The notes: generated from the letters alone by a model not told the origin. 64,000 nt of DNA from JBBQFI01 sp038321775 (GCA_038321775.1 JBBQFI010000001.1:1-64000); one strand, 5' to 3'. Shown: positions 17,807 through 27,835, counted from the stretch's first letter. A program made the numbers and translations.

Positions 17807-18481
17807 TTAGGCTTCGATTATTTTGTTCCGGATAGCGTAACGAACCATTTCGCCGATGGAATTCAGGTTGAGTTTTCGCATGATCGTGGCGCGATGGGTC
17901 TCTGCGGTTTTGACGCCGATACCGAGCGTGCTCGCAACTTCTTTGTTGCTCCTGCCTTCGACAAGAAGCTGCAGAATTTCGCGTTCACGATCTGTCACGC
18001 GACTTTTCTCCGGCGTTGCCCGGCGCACTTCTTCGCTCTCCATATACCGGGCAAAGACGATCTCCGATACGCGAGTGGTCAGATAATGTTTGTGTTGGGA
18101 AAGGGCCTTCACGGCTTCAATCAACTGCGCGGTTGCATCCGTCTTCATGATGTAGCTGCGCGCTCCGGAAGCGAAAAACTCATGCACCAGTTCTTCGGTT
18201 TCCTGTCCGGTAAAGATCAGCACTTCGGTTTGCGGTAGGATTTTTTTTATCTGACGGGTCACGTCGAGACCGTTTAAACCGGGCATCCCGATGTCCAGGA
18301 TCGCCACATCCGGTTTTAATTTGGCGCTTAGTGCCACCGCATCACGACCGTTGTCCGCTTCGCCCACAACGCTCCAACCGGGCTCGGTTTCGAGCAATCC
18401 ACGCAATCCCTCCCGCACGATCTTGTGATCGTCCGCCAGAAGAATGCGTACCTTTTTTGTCGCCGGGCAATTGCTGATCAT
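17807..18481 (-). CDS. NarL/LuxR-type response regulator
   Basis: 224 aa from ATG at 18481, preferred because AGGA lies 4 bp upstream. The receiver domain (residues about 10-125) has RILLADDHKIV with the acidic pocket, DVAILDIGMPGLNG with the phospho-acceptor Asp, and a Lys in YIMKTDA. The HTH domain (about 160-220) has SRVTDREREILQLLVEGRSNKEVA. It is expected to activate transcription when phosphorylated. No sensor kinase is next to it, so it is an orphan in this window. Confidence 0.92.
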   Translation of the reverse strand: MISNCPATKKVRILLADDHKIVREGLRGLLETEPGWSVVGEADNGRDAVALSAKLKPDVAILDIGMPGLNGLDVTRQIKKILPQTEVLIFTGQETEELVHEFFASGARSYIMKTDATAQLIEAVKALSQHKHYLTTRVSEIVFARYMESEEVRRATPEKSRVTDREREILQLLVEGRSNKEVASTLGIGVKTAETHRATIMRKLNLNSIGEMVRYAIRNKIIEA

Positions 18482-18590
18482 TATTCCTGAAAAGGCGAAT
18501 GCGTTGCCAGTCAGGACCTGCATAAAAGCATAACCCTAGCCAGCGAGGGGCGCTGCCTCTCAGGCGATGGGGGAAAGGCTACGGCTCCGG

Positions 18591-20012
18591 CTACACGTCG
18601 TAATACATCGTGAACTCGTAGGGATGAGGACGCAGACGGAGGGCGTCATATTCCTTTTGTTTCATCTCCAGCCAGTTCGCGATGAAGTCGGCGTTAAAGA
18701 CATCGCCTTTGAGAAGGAAGGAATGATCGGCTTCCAATGCTTCGATGGCGCCGCGCAAAGAATCGGGGACACTCGGCACATTCGCCAATTCTTCCGGCGG
18801 CAGTTCGTACAGATTCTTATCGAGCGGATCGCCCGGATCAATGCGGTTTTGAATTCCATCGAGTCCGGCAAGCAACAGCGCGGAGAACGCGATGTAAGGA
18901 TTAGCAGCAGCGTCCGGCGTGCGGAACTCGATCCGCTTCGTTTTCGGGTTCGCCGAGTATGTCGGAATGCGAATAGCCGCGGAACGATTGCGCGCGGAGT
19001 ACGCGAGATTTACCGGCGCTTCGAATCCCGGCACGAGGCGCTTGTAACTGTTAGTCGTGGGGTTCGTGATGCATGTAAGCGCGGGCGCATGTTTCAAAAT
19101 GCCGCCGATAAAAAAAAGCGCCATCTCACTCAGGCCGGAGTAACCATTGCCGGCGAAAAGCGGTTTGCCGTCTTTCCAGAGCGACATGTGTGTGTGCATG
19201 CCGCTGCCATTATCGCCAAAAACAGGCTTGGGCATAAACGTGACAGTCTTGTTGTGCCTCTTCGCGACGTTGCGAACGATGTATTTATAATACTGCATCG
19301 AATCGCCCATGATTTTGAGCGGCGCGTAACGAATATCGATCTCAGCTTGCCCGGCCGTCGCGACTTCGTGGTGCTGGCGTTCGATTGGAATACCGGCCTT
19401 CTCCATTTCGAGACACATTTCGTTGCGAATGTCCTGCAACGTGTCCGCCGGTGATACCGGGAAGTAGCCTTCCTTCGCGCGAATCTTGTTGCCGAGATTG
19501 GGGAATTCTTCACGCGCGCTGTTCCAATGAGCTTCCGCGCTATCGACCAGATGAAAGGACGAATTAGCCGAGCAGCTGTAGCGGACTTCATCGAAAATAA
19601 AGAACTCCGCTTCCGGCCCGAAGTAAGCCGTGTCGGCGATGCCGGTGCTATTGAGATAAGCTTCCGCCTTTTCCGCCACGCCGCGCGGATCGCGATCGTA
19701 CGGCTCGCGCGTGATCGGATCTACAATCGTGCAGATGAGACTAAGCGTCGGTTCGCTGTTAAAAATATCGATCCATGCTGTGGTCGGATCGGGAATGACG
19801 AGCATGTCGCTGGCATTGATCGCGCGCCAGCCGCGAATGCTCGAACCGTCAAAACCGAGACCCTCAGTGAAGATTTCTTCGTTGTACTCGGTGAGCGTGG
19901 TGGTGAAATGCTGCCAGGAACCCGGCAGATCGGTGAATTTGAAATCCACGAGTTTCACTTCGTGGTCCTTGATCATTTTGCTGACGTCGGATGCGGTTTT
20001 TTCTTTGGCCAT
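18591..20012 (-). CDS. glnA: Type I glutamine synthetase
   Basis: 473 aa. It makes glutamine from glutamate, ammonia and ATP. Landmarks are FDGSSIRGW, the metal-binding FGPEAEFFIFD, GSGMHTHMSLWKDG, the ATP-site NPTTNSYKRLVPGFEAP and RNRSAAIRIP. KNLYELPPEE near the C-terminus matches the adenylylation-site Tyr of GSI-beta enzymes, which suggests regulation by an adenylyltransferase. The P-II gene lies 127 bp upstream on the same strand, the usual partner in this control circuit. Confidence 0.97.
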   Translation of the reverse strand: MAKEKTASDVSKMIKDHEVKLVDFKFTDLPGSWQHFTTTLTEYNEEIFTEGLGFDGSSIRGWRAINASDMLVIPDPTTAWIDIFNSEPTLSLICTIVDPITREPYDRDPRGVAEKAEAYLNSTGIADTAYFGPEAEFFIFDEVRYSCSANSSFHLVDSAEAHWNSAREEFPNLGNKIRAKEGYFPVSPADTLQDIRNEMCLEMEKAGIPIERQHHEVATAGQAEIDIRYAPLKIMGDSMQYYKYIVRNVAKRHNKTVTFMPKPVFGDNGSGMHTHMSLWKDGKPLFAGNGYSGLSEMALFFIGGILKHAPALTCITNPTTNSYKRLVPGFEAPVNLAYSARNRSAAIRIPTYSANPKTKRIEFRTPDAAANPYIAFSALLLAGLDGIQNRIDPGDPLDKNLYELPPEELANVPSVPDSLRGAIEALEADHSFLLKGDVFNADFIANWLEMKQKEYDALRLRPHPYEFTMYYDV

Positions 20013-20139
20013 GTTGGGTAGTTGAGCTGCTTTGGAGTTAAGAAAGAAAATCGATCATGCGCTGCTTTGTTAAATCGCGAATTACACCGCGAGACTCCAC
20101 CACCGTCGAATGGGCGGAGATGGGTGAGGGGAACAAAAG

Positions 20140-20478
20140 TTAAACCGCTTTTTCGCCGATTTCTTCGGTGCGAATGCGCACCGCATGTTCTACAGGCAGA
20201 ACAAAAACTTTGCCGTCGCCAATCTTGCCGGTCTTCGCCGCTGCCACCACCACAGTGACCGCGCGATCGACCATGTCGTCAGCGAGCACGACTTCCACTT
20301 TCACCTTAGGAAGAAAATCGACCGTGTATTCGCTGCCGCGATAAATTTCGGTGTGGCCCTTCTGCCGTCCAAAGCCTTTTACTTCCGTCACGGTCATCCC
20401 TTCGATGCCGAGTTCCGCGAGGGCCTCTTTGACTTCCTCGAGTTTGAACGGCTTGATGATCGCCTCCAGTTTTTTCAT
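20140..20478 (-). CDS. glnB: Nitrogen regulatory protein P-II
   Basis: 112 aa from ATG at 20478; an open frame runs 32 codons further upstream, but MKKLEAIIKPFKLEEVKEAL is the conserved P-II start. The T-loop GRQKGHTEIYRGSEYTVDFLP keeps the Tyr-51 uridylylation position. The B-loop TGKIGDGKVFVLPVE matches the ATP-binding signature. It senses 2-oxoglutarate and ATP/ADP and controls glnA. It sits immediately upstream of glnA, in the same direction, with a gap that could hold an internal promoter. Confidence 0.96.
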   Translation of the reverse strand: MKKLEAIIKPFKLEEVKEALAELGIEGMTVTEVKGFGRQKGHTEIYRGSEYTVDFLPKVKVEVVLADDMVDRAVTVVVAAAKTGKIGDGKVFVLPVEHAVRIRTEEIGEKAV

Positions 20479-20600
20479 TTGAATTAAATCTCGAACCGCC
20501 AGCTGTCTTTCGATCCGAAAGCTAAACGCGGCACGCGCTTCCTTAACAACGGCACGGCGAGTATGCAATCGCAAAATTTTTTCGTTTTCTCGGCGGAAGA

Positions 20601-20629
20601 TTTTACGAATCGCCGCTGACGTTTATACT
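20601..20629 (+). promoter_or_regulatory. Weak candidate promoter of dnaE
   Basis: TATACT at 20624-20629 with TTTTAC 17 bp upstream. The -10 box ends only 7 bp before the ATG, so transcription from it would give a leaderless or almost leaderless message. Confidence 0.25.
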
Positions 20630-20636
20630 GAAAAAG

Positions 20637-23600
20637 ATGTCTCGCGATTCTTTTGTTCACCTCCACCTCCACACGGAGTACTCGCTCCTCGACGGTGCCG
20701 TGCGAATGAAGGAGTTAATGCGCAAAGCGGCGGAATTCGAGATGCCGGCCGTGGCCATCACGGATCACGGAAATCTTTTTGGCGCGATCGAATTCTACCA
20801 GGAGGCGACCAGCGCGGGGATCAAGCCAATCATTGGCTGCGAAGCATACATGGCGCCGGGCTTGATGAGCGATCGGCCGAACACAATGCGTGACGCTGCG
20901 TATCACTTCACGTTATTAGCGAAGAATGAGACCGGTTATCGCAATCTAGTGAAGCTAATTTCCGCGGCGCATCTCGACGGATTTCACTATCGCCCGCGCA
21001 TCGACAAAGAGCTTCTCGCCAGGCATTCCGAGGGGTTGATCGGAATGAGCGCTTGTCTGAAAGGCGAGATCAACATGGCGATTCAGGCGAACGATCTGGC
21101 AAAGGCGCGCAAGAGCACCGCCGAATTTCGCGATCTTTTCGGCGCGGAGAATTTCTTCCTCGAAATGCACGATCACGGCATCGAAGCGCAGCATAAATGC
21201 AATGCGGTGCTGCCGCAGCTGGCCAAAGAATTCGGTGTTGGTCTGGTGGCGGTGAACGACGTGCATTTTCTCGAGCGCAGTCATCACGAAGCGCACGACG
21301 TCATGATTTGCATCGGCACCGGCAAACTCGTCGCGGACGAGCGCCGCATGCATTATCTGCCGGAATTATATTTCAAATCGCCCGAGGACATGCGCGCGAT
21401 CTTTCCAGATTTTCCGGAAGCGATCACGAACACATTGGCCATCGCCGAGCGTTGTGATTTGAAACTCGAATTCGGTCACCAAAAATATCCTGAGTATCCC
21501 GCGCCCGAGGACAAAACGCGTGAGGCTTATTTGCGCGAACTTTGTTACGAAGGGTTGCACAAGCGCTACGGCGAGCGTGCCGGGACAGATTCCGATTTGA
21601 TCAAGCGACTCGACTACGAAGTCGATGTTTTGGAAAAAACCGGGTTCGTCAGTTACATCCTGATCGTCTGGGATTTCATTCATTTCGCGAAGGGCCGAAA
21701 AATTCCAGTCGGTCCGGGACGCGGTTCCGCTGCCGGTTCGATCGTGGCCTACGTGCTTGGAATCACCGACGTCGATCCGCTCAAGTACGGTTTACTTTTC
21801 GAGCGCTTTCTGAATCCCGAGCGCGTTTCCCCGCCGGACATCGACGTGGATTTTTGTGAAGCGCGGCGTGGCGAAGTGCTCGAGTACGTCCGCCAAAAAT
21901 ACGGCGAGCGTCGCGTCTCTCAGATCATCACTTTCGGAAAACTGAAAGCGAAAAGCGTGGTGCGCGACGTCGGTCGCGTCATCGGCCTCAGTTACAGCGA
22001 GGCGGATCGCATCGCAAAAATGATCCCTAACGAGTTGAATATCACGCTCGCGTCTGCCGCGGAAAAAACGCCGGACTTGAAGCGAGCGATCGAAACCGAA
22101 GCGTCAACGCGGCAGCTCTGGGATTACGCGAAAGTGCTGGAGGGCTTGTCGCGCAACGCCGGTGTGCACGCCGCGGGCGTCGTCATCGCGGATCGCGATT
22201 TGTCCGAATACGTCCCGCTCTGTCGCGACACAAAAGGTAACGATGTCATCAGTCAATATTCGATGGGACCGCTGAACGATCTCGGCCTGCTGAAGATGGA
22301 TTTTCTCGGACTGAAAACGCTCACCGTAATTGAAGATGCGCTGACGTTAATCAGAAAACGCGTGCCGGATTTTTCCCTCGAGTCGATTCCGCTCGACGAT
22401 GCGGCGAGCTTCGCTCTCTACAATCGCGGCGAAACAATCGGACTTTTCCAAATGGAGTCGGGCGGCATGACTGGCACGGCGAAGCAATTCGACGTCCAGA
22501 AAATCGACGACATCATCGCGTTGATCGCGCTTTATCGGCCCGGTCCGATGGAGCTGATCGGCGATTACATTAAACGCAAAAAAGGCCTGACGAAGATTCG
22601 CTACGAACATCCGTTGCTCGAGGAAATCTGCGCCGACACCTACGGCGTGATGATCTACCAGGAACAGGTCATGGCGGCGGCGAGTCGACTGGCCGGATAC
22701 TCGTTAGGCCAGGCCGATTTGTTGCGCCGCGCCATGGGCAAGAAGGATCGCGCAAAAATGGCGAAGGAACGCGATAACTTTATCAAGGGTTGCGCGGAGA
22801 CGAACAAAATCGCGGAAAAAAAAGCGAACGCGATTTTCGATTTGTTGGAAAAATTTGCCGGTTACGGATTCAACAAAAGTCATAGCGCCGCTTATGGGTT
22901 GATCAGTTATCAGACGGCGTATCTGAAGGCGAATTATGCGGTCGAGTTCATGGCCGGATTGCTCAGTAACGAAATCAACAACACAGACAAGATTTCGATT
23001 TTTGTCGGCGAATGTAAGCGGATGGGAATTGTGATCCTGCCGCCGGATGTGAATCGCAGTCAGTTGAAGTTCGCGCCGGAAATGTGGGAGGGACCTCAGG
23101 GACCTGACAATCACGGCACTGAGGCCGCTCCCACTTTCACAGCGATTCGGTACGGATTGGCCGCAATCAAGAATGTCGGTGAAGCGGCGATGGAAGCAGC
23201 GATTCGCGAGCGAGAGGAAAATGGAGAATTCACATCGTTGGAAGATTTTTGCCGTCGACTTGATTCGCGCATTGCCAACCGCAAGATGCTCGAAAGCCTT
23301 GTAAAATCCGGTGCATTCGATTTTCTCGGGCGCGAGCGAGCGGAACTTTTTGCCTGCATCGAGGAATCGCTCGCTGCGGCTTCGGCTTCACATCGGGATC
23401 GCGCGAGCGGTCAGGCGTCGCTCTTCGATGAAATGCCGGCACCCACGAAGCCTCGAACCTCCAAGCTGGTCGCGCCCTGGCCGGAGCGGGAAAAAATGTC
23501 GTACGAAAAGGAGCTGCTCGGTTTTTATGTCACGGGCCATCCGCTGGACGATTATGCGAAAGCGTTCGTTGATGGAAAATATCAAACCATCCTTTCGTTA

Positions 23601-24158
23601 GGCGAACTGGCGGATCGCGCGACGTTCCGCATCGCGGGTGCAATCGCGCAGGTCGACAAAAAGTTCACAAAAAGGGAAGGGAAACCATTCGCGGTTGTCT
23701 GGCTCGAGGATTTATCTGGAACGCTCGAAGTCGTTGTCTGGAATGAGGTTTTCGTCAAGGTGACGGAACATCTGGTTCCGGGGCGCGTGATCGCCATTCG
23801 CGGAACCTTGGACAAACGGGATGACGGCGTGCGCGCCACCGCCATGAATGTGAAATTGCTTCAGCCGGACGAACCAGTCATCGGATCGCCTAACGAGTCA
23901 ACGGAACCGGATCTCACGCTGCGGTTTTCGCCCGAAGTGACCGCGGAGGAATTACGCGGCGTCCGCGAACTTCTCGCGGCCAGTCCGGGAAGACAACGCG
24001 TGCAGCTCGTTTTTGAACGCGCGAGCGCTCCTCCGTTGCGAGTGGATGTCGGTAACGAACTTTGTGTAGAACTAACGCCCGTTCTTAAAGCGCAGCTAAC
24101 GCCATGGCTAGAGCCGAGCCAATCACTGGTCGACGTTAGCGCAGTTGCAGTTGGTTAG
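20637..24158 (+). CDS. dnaE: DNA polymerase III alpha subunit
   Basis: 1173 aa, the normal DnaE1 length. It is the replicative polymerase. The N-terminal PHP domain starts FVHLHLHTEYSLLDGA; the palm has GPGRGSAAGSIVAY and PDIDVDFCE with catalytic Asp residues; the fingers have YQEQVM and GFNKSHSAAYG; a C-terminal OB-fold contains AGAIAQVDKKFTKREGK. Residues about 815-835 (MWEGPQGPDNHGTEAAPTFT) are coded by a palindromic repeat also found between genes at 59.4 and 63.4 kb, so they are an in-frame insertion. The 3' end overlaps the convergent AsmA-like gene by 23 bp. Confidence 0.96.
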   Translation: MSRDSFVHLHLHTEYSLLDGAVRMKELMRKAAEFEMPAVAITDHGNLFGAIEFYQEATSAGIKPIIGCEAYMAPGLMSDRPNTMRDAAYHFTLLAKNETGYRNLVKLISAAHLDGFHYRPRIDKELLARHSEGLIGMSACLKGEINMAIQANDLAKARKSTAEFRDLFGAENFFLEMHDHGIEAQHKCNAVLPQLAKEFGVGLVAVNDVHFLERSHHEAHDVMICIGTGKLVADERRMHYLPELYFKSPEDMRAIFPDFPEAITNTLAIAERCDLKLEFGHQKYPEYPAPEDKTREAYLRELCYEGLHKRYGERAGTDSDLIKRLDYEVDVLEKTGFVSYILIVWDFIHFAKGRKIPVGPGRGSAAGSIVAYVLGITDVDPLKYGLLFERFLNPERVSPPDIDVDFCEARRGEVLEYVRQKYGERRVSQIITFGKLKAKSVVRDVGRVIGLSYSEADRIAKMIPNELNITLASAAEKTPDLKRAIETEASTRQLWDYAKVLEGLSRNAGVHAAGVVIADRDLSEYVPLCRDTKGNDVISQYSMGPLNDLGLLKMDFLGLKTLTVIEDALTLIRKRVPDFSLESIPLDDAASFALYNRGETIGLFQMESGGMTGTAKQFDVQKIDDIIALIALYRPGPMELIGDYIKRKKGLTKIRYEHPLLEEICADTYGVMIYQEQVMAAASRLAGYSLGQADLLRRAMGKKDRAKMAKERDNFIKGCAETNKIAEKKANAIFDLLEKFAGYGFNKSHSAAYGLISYQTAYLKANYAVEFMAGLLSNEINNTDKISIFVGECKRMGIVILPPDVNRSQLKFAPEMWEGPQGPDNHGTEAAPTFTAIRYGLAAIKNVGEAAMEAAIREREENGEFTSLEDFCRRLDSRIANRKMLESLVKSGAFDFLGRERAELFACIEESLAAASASHRDRASGQASLFDEMPAPTKPRTSKLVAPWPEREKMSYEKELLGFYVTGHPLDDYAKAFVDGKYQTILSLGELADRATFRIAGAIAQVDKKFTKREGKPFAVVWLEDLSGTLEVVVWNEVFVKVTEHLVPGRVIAIRGTLDKRDDGVRATAMNVKLLQPDEPVIGSPNESTEPDLTLRFSPEVTAEELRGVRELLAASPGRQRVQLVFERASAPPLRVDVGNELCVELTPVLKAQLTPWLEPSQSLVDVSAVAVG
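23081..23137 (+). repeat. Palindromic repeat copy inside dnaE
   Basis: Runs aatgtgggag ggacctcag to gctcccacttt. It is 57 bp, a multiple of three, so the reading frame of dnaE is kept. The same sequence family is intergenic at 59362-59419 and 63440-63497. Confidence 0.85.
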
Positions 24159-27015
24159 GCACTGCTGGCGGTGTTTGGCGACCTCGAAGAATGCTCGAAG
24201 CATCGCGGCCAAACTCGATCTTTTGCGCTGATGGAACGACGAGCTGCAGGGTTTCACCGTCCGATTGGCAGAGTGGCAGGTTTTTAGAGAAAAGATTTTT
24301 GAAACCGAGCGGCTGAGCGCGGCCATATTCGTTCAACGTCATCGTCCATCGATCGGAACCAATCCCGCCGCGGAGATCGAGTTCCTGAACGATGGCAAAT
24401 CCAGTCTGTTCATTTTCGGATCGGCGGGTGCCGAAAATATTTATCCCGCTTACGCAATCCGAGGATGCAATTTGGCTGAATTCGTAAACCGGAAGATGCG
24501 GATTCAGTTTCAAGGAAATATTTGAGGTATCGGCGAATTCTATCGCGGCATCGAATGGGAGTTTCGCATCGGGTAGTTGAAGTTCGGCTGGAGCGAGCGT
24601 TGCAGTCGTGCCGTGAAACGCGGCGTGAACGTTCATCCCTTCGATTGGTCCGGGCGCTTTGGCGAATCGACCATTAAGCAACGCGACCTCGCCATTTAGT
24701 TTTGGATTTCGCAGCGTCCCGGAAGCGGTGAGATTTCCACTCACAATTCCATCTCGAAAAGGTTTTCCGGTCAAATACCGCGGAACTTTCGCCAGGAGGA
24801 TCGCGGGAAAATCTGCCTTGGCCGAGATAGGTTGATCTCGCGAAAAAATGCTTCGGCTCGGTTCTGCAAATGGCAACGGCAATTTGGCTTCCACCGTGAA
24901 CGGGGCGGAATTCGGGATCGTGGTCAGCAAATGAAGACTGATCGAATTACCGCTGGTTTCGCCGCGCAGGTCAGCGGAAAGGGGCCGCGGATCGTTCAGC
25001 GTGAAATCGCGGAGCTGCGCCTCGAACTTTCCCTGCAAGGCTCGCAAAATTCCATACGTCGCGAGTCTTCCGCTTAGATTTCCAGACATGCCGCCGCGAA
25101 CGCTGACCGCGCGCTGCAATTCGCCGAGATCGATCGTATCGAGCATGAGATCCACATCGAAGTTTTGCTTGTCGTCGAGGGCGATGAACGGGCGACTGCG
25201 CCACCAACTTTCGAATGTAACCGGCACGAAAACGTTGCCCTGTAATTTTGATTTCCCGTTGAGATCGAGATGGATGGTTTGAAATTGCAGATAGGTCGAA
25301 GCCAGCGTGACGAAGGCGTTGAACTGCACTTGTGGATTGGAAAGTTGGAACTCACGAAAGAAAATATTTTGGGGCGAATAAGCGCCCTCGAGCTTCGCGT
25401 CGAATGGCCGCAAGCCAAGATCAGTCGTTAGGCTGACGTTTTCTGCCAGGATACGAAAATCGCCTGAGTGCGCGTCGGCCGTTCCCTGTCCGTCCCAGCC
25501 GATGGAGGCGCGCCCCGCCGGCTTCAAATCCTGCCAGCGATTTGGGAGCAGCGAGGAGTAATCGGCGAGGTTCGCGATCGCGCCATTTACCTTTATCGAG
25601 TAACGATGATTGCGCAGGAGATTCACCTGGCCGGTTGCGTTAAAAAAATCATCCGCGTGCCGCGCTTGTAACGATTCGAGACCGAGTTCCGAACCTTTCA
25701 AGCCGAGTTTGGCGTGCAAGGAATCGAGCGGGGCCGCCCAAAGTTGAAGAGCCATTCCGTCGAGGATAATCTGTCCGCCAAGGTTGCTTTCGCGGCCGTT
25801 GATCGTCCCGGAAATATTGAGCGAGCCGGAAAAATTGTTTTTGCTGCCGCCGAAAAGTCTGGCGAACTCACCCAGATCATTGATCGATGCGGAAATATCC
25901 GCGCGGAAATTCGGATTGATCCAATCCGATGTTTTGTTCGGCAGCGCGTATTCGCCGCTGAGCGTAAACTGATTGTTGCGTTGTTTGACGTAAATCTGCC
26001 CGACATCGATCTCCCGGTTGTAGAGCGACGCTCCGACCATCACGGTCTCCGCGACGCGGTCTTTCCAGGTAAAGCCGCTCATTTCCATCCACACCGAAGC
26101 GGTGGCGTGCGTGAGGTTTTGTAGATCGCCGCGAAAGGTAAATTTAGATGCGCGCACCGAACCACCTGCCGGTTCTGGCAGCCCAAGCGCGATCGACATT
26201 TGCACGAGGGAAATAGCGGAAGCGGTGCCGGCTACATTCCAGATGATTCCTTTCCCGCGATTTTCGCTCGCAACGCTGGCGCGCAATTTTCCGCCGAACG
26301 CGTCGAGATTCACTTCCATCCCGATCCGCTTTTTTTCCAGTCCGGAAAAATCGGCTGTAATCGTTTCGATATCGAGCCCGCGCGCGAGCGAGAGCGCGCC
26401 GAGCGTAAGTCGATCGTTTTCCCATTTCGTCGCGCCCTGTAAATTCGAAAAAGTCTGATGAAAAAACGGGGTCGCGATTCTGACTTCCTGCGCCGCAAAT
26501 CTGCCTGATTCAATTTCGCTCGCGCTCCATTCTGCACCGCGCAGATCGAAATCGGTGCTGCCGTTAATCACTCGCAAATCAACGTGCGTGAGCTTGACCT
26601 GGTCGGCGAGCAAACTGTGCAGGAAGTGCCAATCGAAATTGCACTCGGTTCTCTGCTGTGGATTGCGTTGAATTTCACAGTGCAAGTCATCAACAATAGC
26701 GCTGTGAAGAATGCGAGCATTCGAGCGCGTGAAGATGCTGCGCAGGTTGAGATCGAACGTCGCCTGACGCGCCGTCAGATCGACACGAAAAAGGCACGGG
26801 CGCGCGCTCGTCACGCGCAGAGCGTGAATGATGACGGGTTTGAGAAATGGCGCATCGATTGTTTGAAACTCGATTTTGACGCCTTGTTCGCGAGCTTTCC
26901 ACCACAGGAAAAGGCGAAATCCGTTCGCAACGAGGAATGGCGACAGGCAAATTATTATGACGCTCGCGAGCGTGAGAACGAGAGCGAAGAGAGACAGGCG
27001 TTTCGCAAAAGACAT
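24136..27015 (-). CDS. AsmA/TamB-like large envelope protein
   Basis: 959 aa. One N-terminal membrane anchor (residues about 8-32, SLFALVLTLASVIIICLSPFL) is followed by a long stretch of beta-strand repeats of the AsmA/TamB sort, with many short NG/SG turns such as LNISGTINGRE and GNLTASGTLRNPKLNGEV. Members form bridge-like beta-grooves in the periplasm that are thought to move phospholipids to the outer membrane. The last about 180 residues hold a different, less repetitive domain. This is a separate gene from the TamB-like protein at 40376-44260. Family call rests on architecture. Confidence 0.75.
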   Translation of the reverse strand: MSFAKRLSLFALVLTLASVIIICLSPFLVANGFRLFLWWKAREQGVKIEFQTIDAPFLKPVIIHALRVTSARPCLFRVDLTARQATFDLNLRSIFTRSNARILHSAIVDDLHCEIQRNPQQRTECNFDWHFLHSLLADQVKLTHVDLRVINGSTDFDLRGAEWSASEIESGRFAAQEVRIATPFFHQTFSNLQGATKWENDRLTLGALSLARGLDIETITADFSGLEKKRIGMEVNLDAFGGKLRASVASENRGKGIIWNVAGTASAISLVQMSIALGLPEPAGGSVRASKFTFRGDLQNLTHATASVWMEMSGFTWKDRVAETVMVGASLYNREIDVGQIYVKQRNNQFTLSGEYALPNKTSDWINPNFRADISASINDLGEFARLFGGSKNNFSGSLNISGTINGRESNLGGQIILDGMALQLWAAPLDSLHAKLGLKGSELGLESLQARHADDFFNATGQVNLLRNHRYSIKVNGAIANLADYSSLLPNRWQDLKPAGRASIGWDGQGTADAHSGDFRILAENVSLTTDLGLRPFDAKLEGAYSPQNIFFREFQLSNPQVQFNAFVTLASTYLQFQTIHLDLNGKSKLQGNVFVPVTFESWWRSRPFIALDDKQNFDVDLMLDTIDLGELQRAVSVRGGMSGNLSGRLATYGILRALQGKFEAQLRDFTLNDPRPLSADLRGETSGNSISLHLLTTIPNSAPFTVEAKLPLPFAEPSRSIFSRDQPISAKADFPAILLAKVPRYLTGKPFRDGIVSGNLTASGTLRNPKLNGEVALLNGRFAKAPGPIEGMNVHAAFHGTTATLAPAELQLPDAKLPFDAAIEFADTSNISLKLNPHLPVYEFSQIASSDCVSGINIFGTRRSENEQTGFAIVQELDLRGGIGSDRWTMTLNEYGRAQPLGFKNLFSKNLPLCQSDGETLQLVVPSAQKIEFGRDASSILRGRQTPPAVPNQLQLR

Positions 27016-27163
27016 TGGCAGCTAATGCTGGCGGCAAAGCAACTCTGCTATTGCTGTCCGCGCAATCGCGAGCTGAAAACAATCATTGCGGGTTCTTTCG
27101 CGCGATCCCGTATTCATGTCGGCTTTGCATCATACCGACTCGCATTTCGGAAACAAGACTGGC

Positions 27164-27835
27164 CTAACGACTCGGTGGTGGCGACGTGATTGGCATGTCA
27201 GCCGCGAAGTTCACTTTCACCCGCTGCTTCATCTTAATTTTCTGCTCGAGTTGTTCTTTGAGGGTTCGCTCCGCTTCAGCGGTCAAACCGGCCTGCGCCG
27301 CCCGTTCGCGCGCCAGCTGCGGCATGGTGCGCAATTCATTTTCAATATCCTCGGCCGAAATCAGATTCCAAAATCCGTTCTCATAGGCGAGCACTTCCAT
27401 TTTTTGCTCTTCGACATCGAGAATTTGCGCACGTGGAAGCTGCACATCGATCTCGCTGTCGCGCACATCGACCGAAAAATTTTTGTGCAAATCAAATCCG
27501 GCTTTCACCAGGAACGTGCCGTGCAATCGCAGACGTTTCGTGCTGCCGGCCCACGTGTGTAAGAATTCATGTTCCACTTCGGTTCGCCGCACGACCGTGG
27601 CCAGCTCTGCCATAGGCGCTGTTTGCTCGAGGTAGACGCGGTTCTTGATCGTGATCTTCGGCTGGAGGTGCGCCACGTCGATGAACGCAGCGCGCAAATC
27701 GCGCACGGTCCGGGCGGGCCAGGTTTCGATGCGAATGAAGATCGCGATGGCAGCCGTGGCGGTTATGAGCGCGACGAGAATGAATGCGATGGGCCAGGCC
27801 GATCTCCGTCGATGAGCTGGAGAAACGTCAGTCAT
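27164..27835 (-). CDS. DUF4230-like membrane-anchored protein
   Basis: 223 aa from ATG at 27835. A short cytoplasmic start is followed by one membrane helix (PIAFILVALITATAAIAIFI, about residues 14-33), then a periplasmic domain with VYLEQTAPMAELATVVRRTEVEHEF and LHGTFLVKAGFDL. The end is a coiled, charged helix (AERTLKEQLEQKIKMKQRV). This fits the DUF4230 family, whose members have no established role. The stop codon TAG falls inside a CCTAACGA-type motif. The gene is divergent from the transglutaminase. Confidence 0.65.
   Translation of the reverse strand: MTDVSPAHRRRSAWPIAFILVALITATAAIAIFIRIETWPARTVRDLRAAFIDVAHLQPKITIKNRVYLEQTAPMAELATVVRRTEVEHEFLHTWAGSTKRLRLHGTFLVKAGFDLHKNFSVDVRDSEIDVQLPRAQILDVEEQKMEVLAYENGFWNLISAEDIENELRTMPQLARERAAQAGLTAEAERTLKEQLEQKIKMKQRVKVNFAADMPITSPPPSR

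Noticed and set aside
18567..19454. 295-aa plus-strand frame antisense to glnA
   Set aside because: It lies wholly opposite glnA and has Arg-rich shadow composition without any domain.
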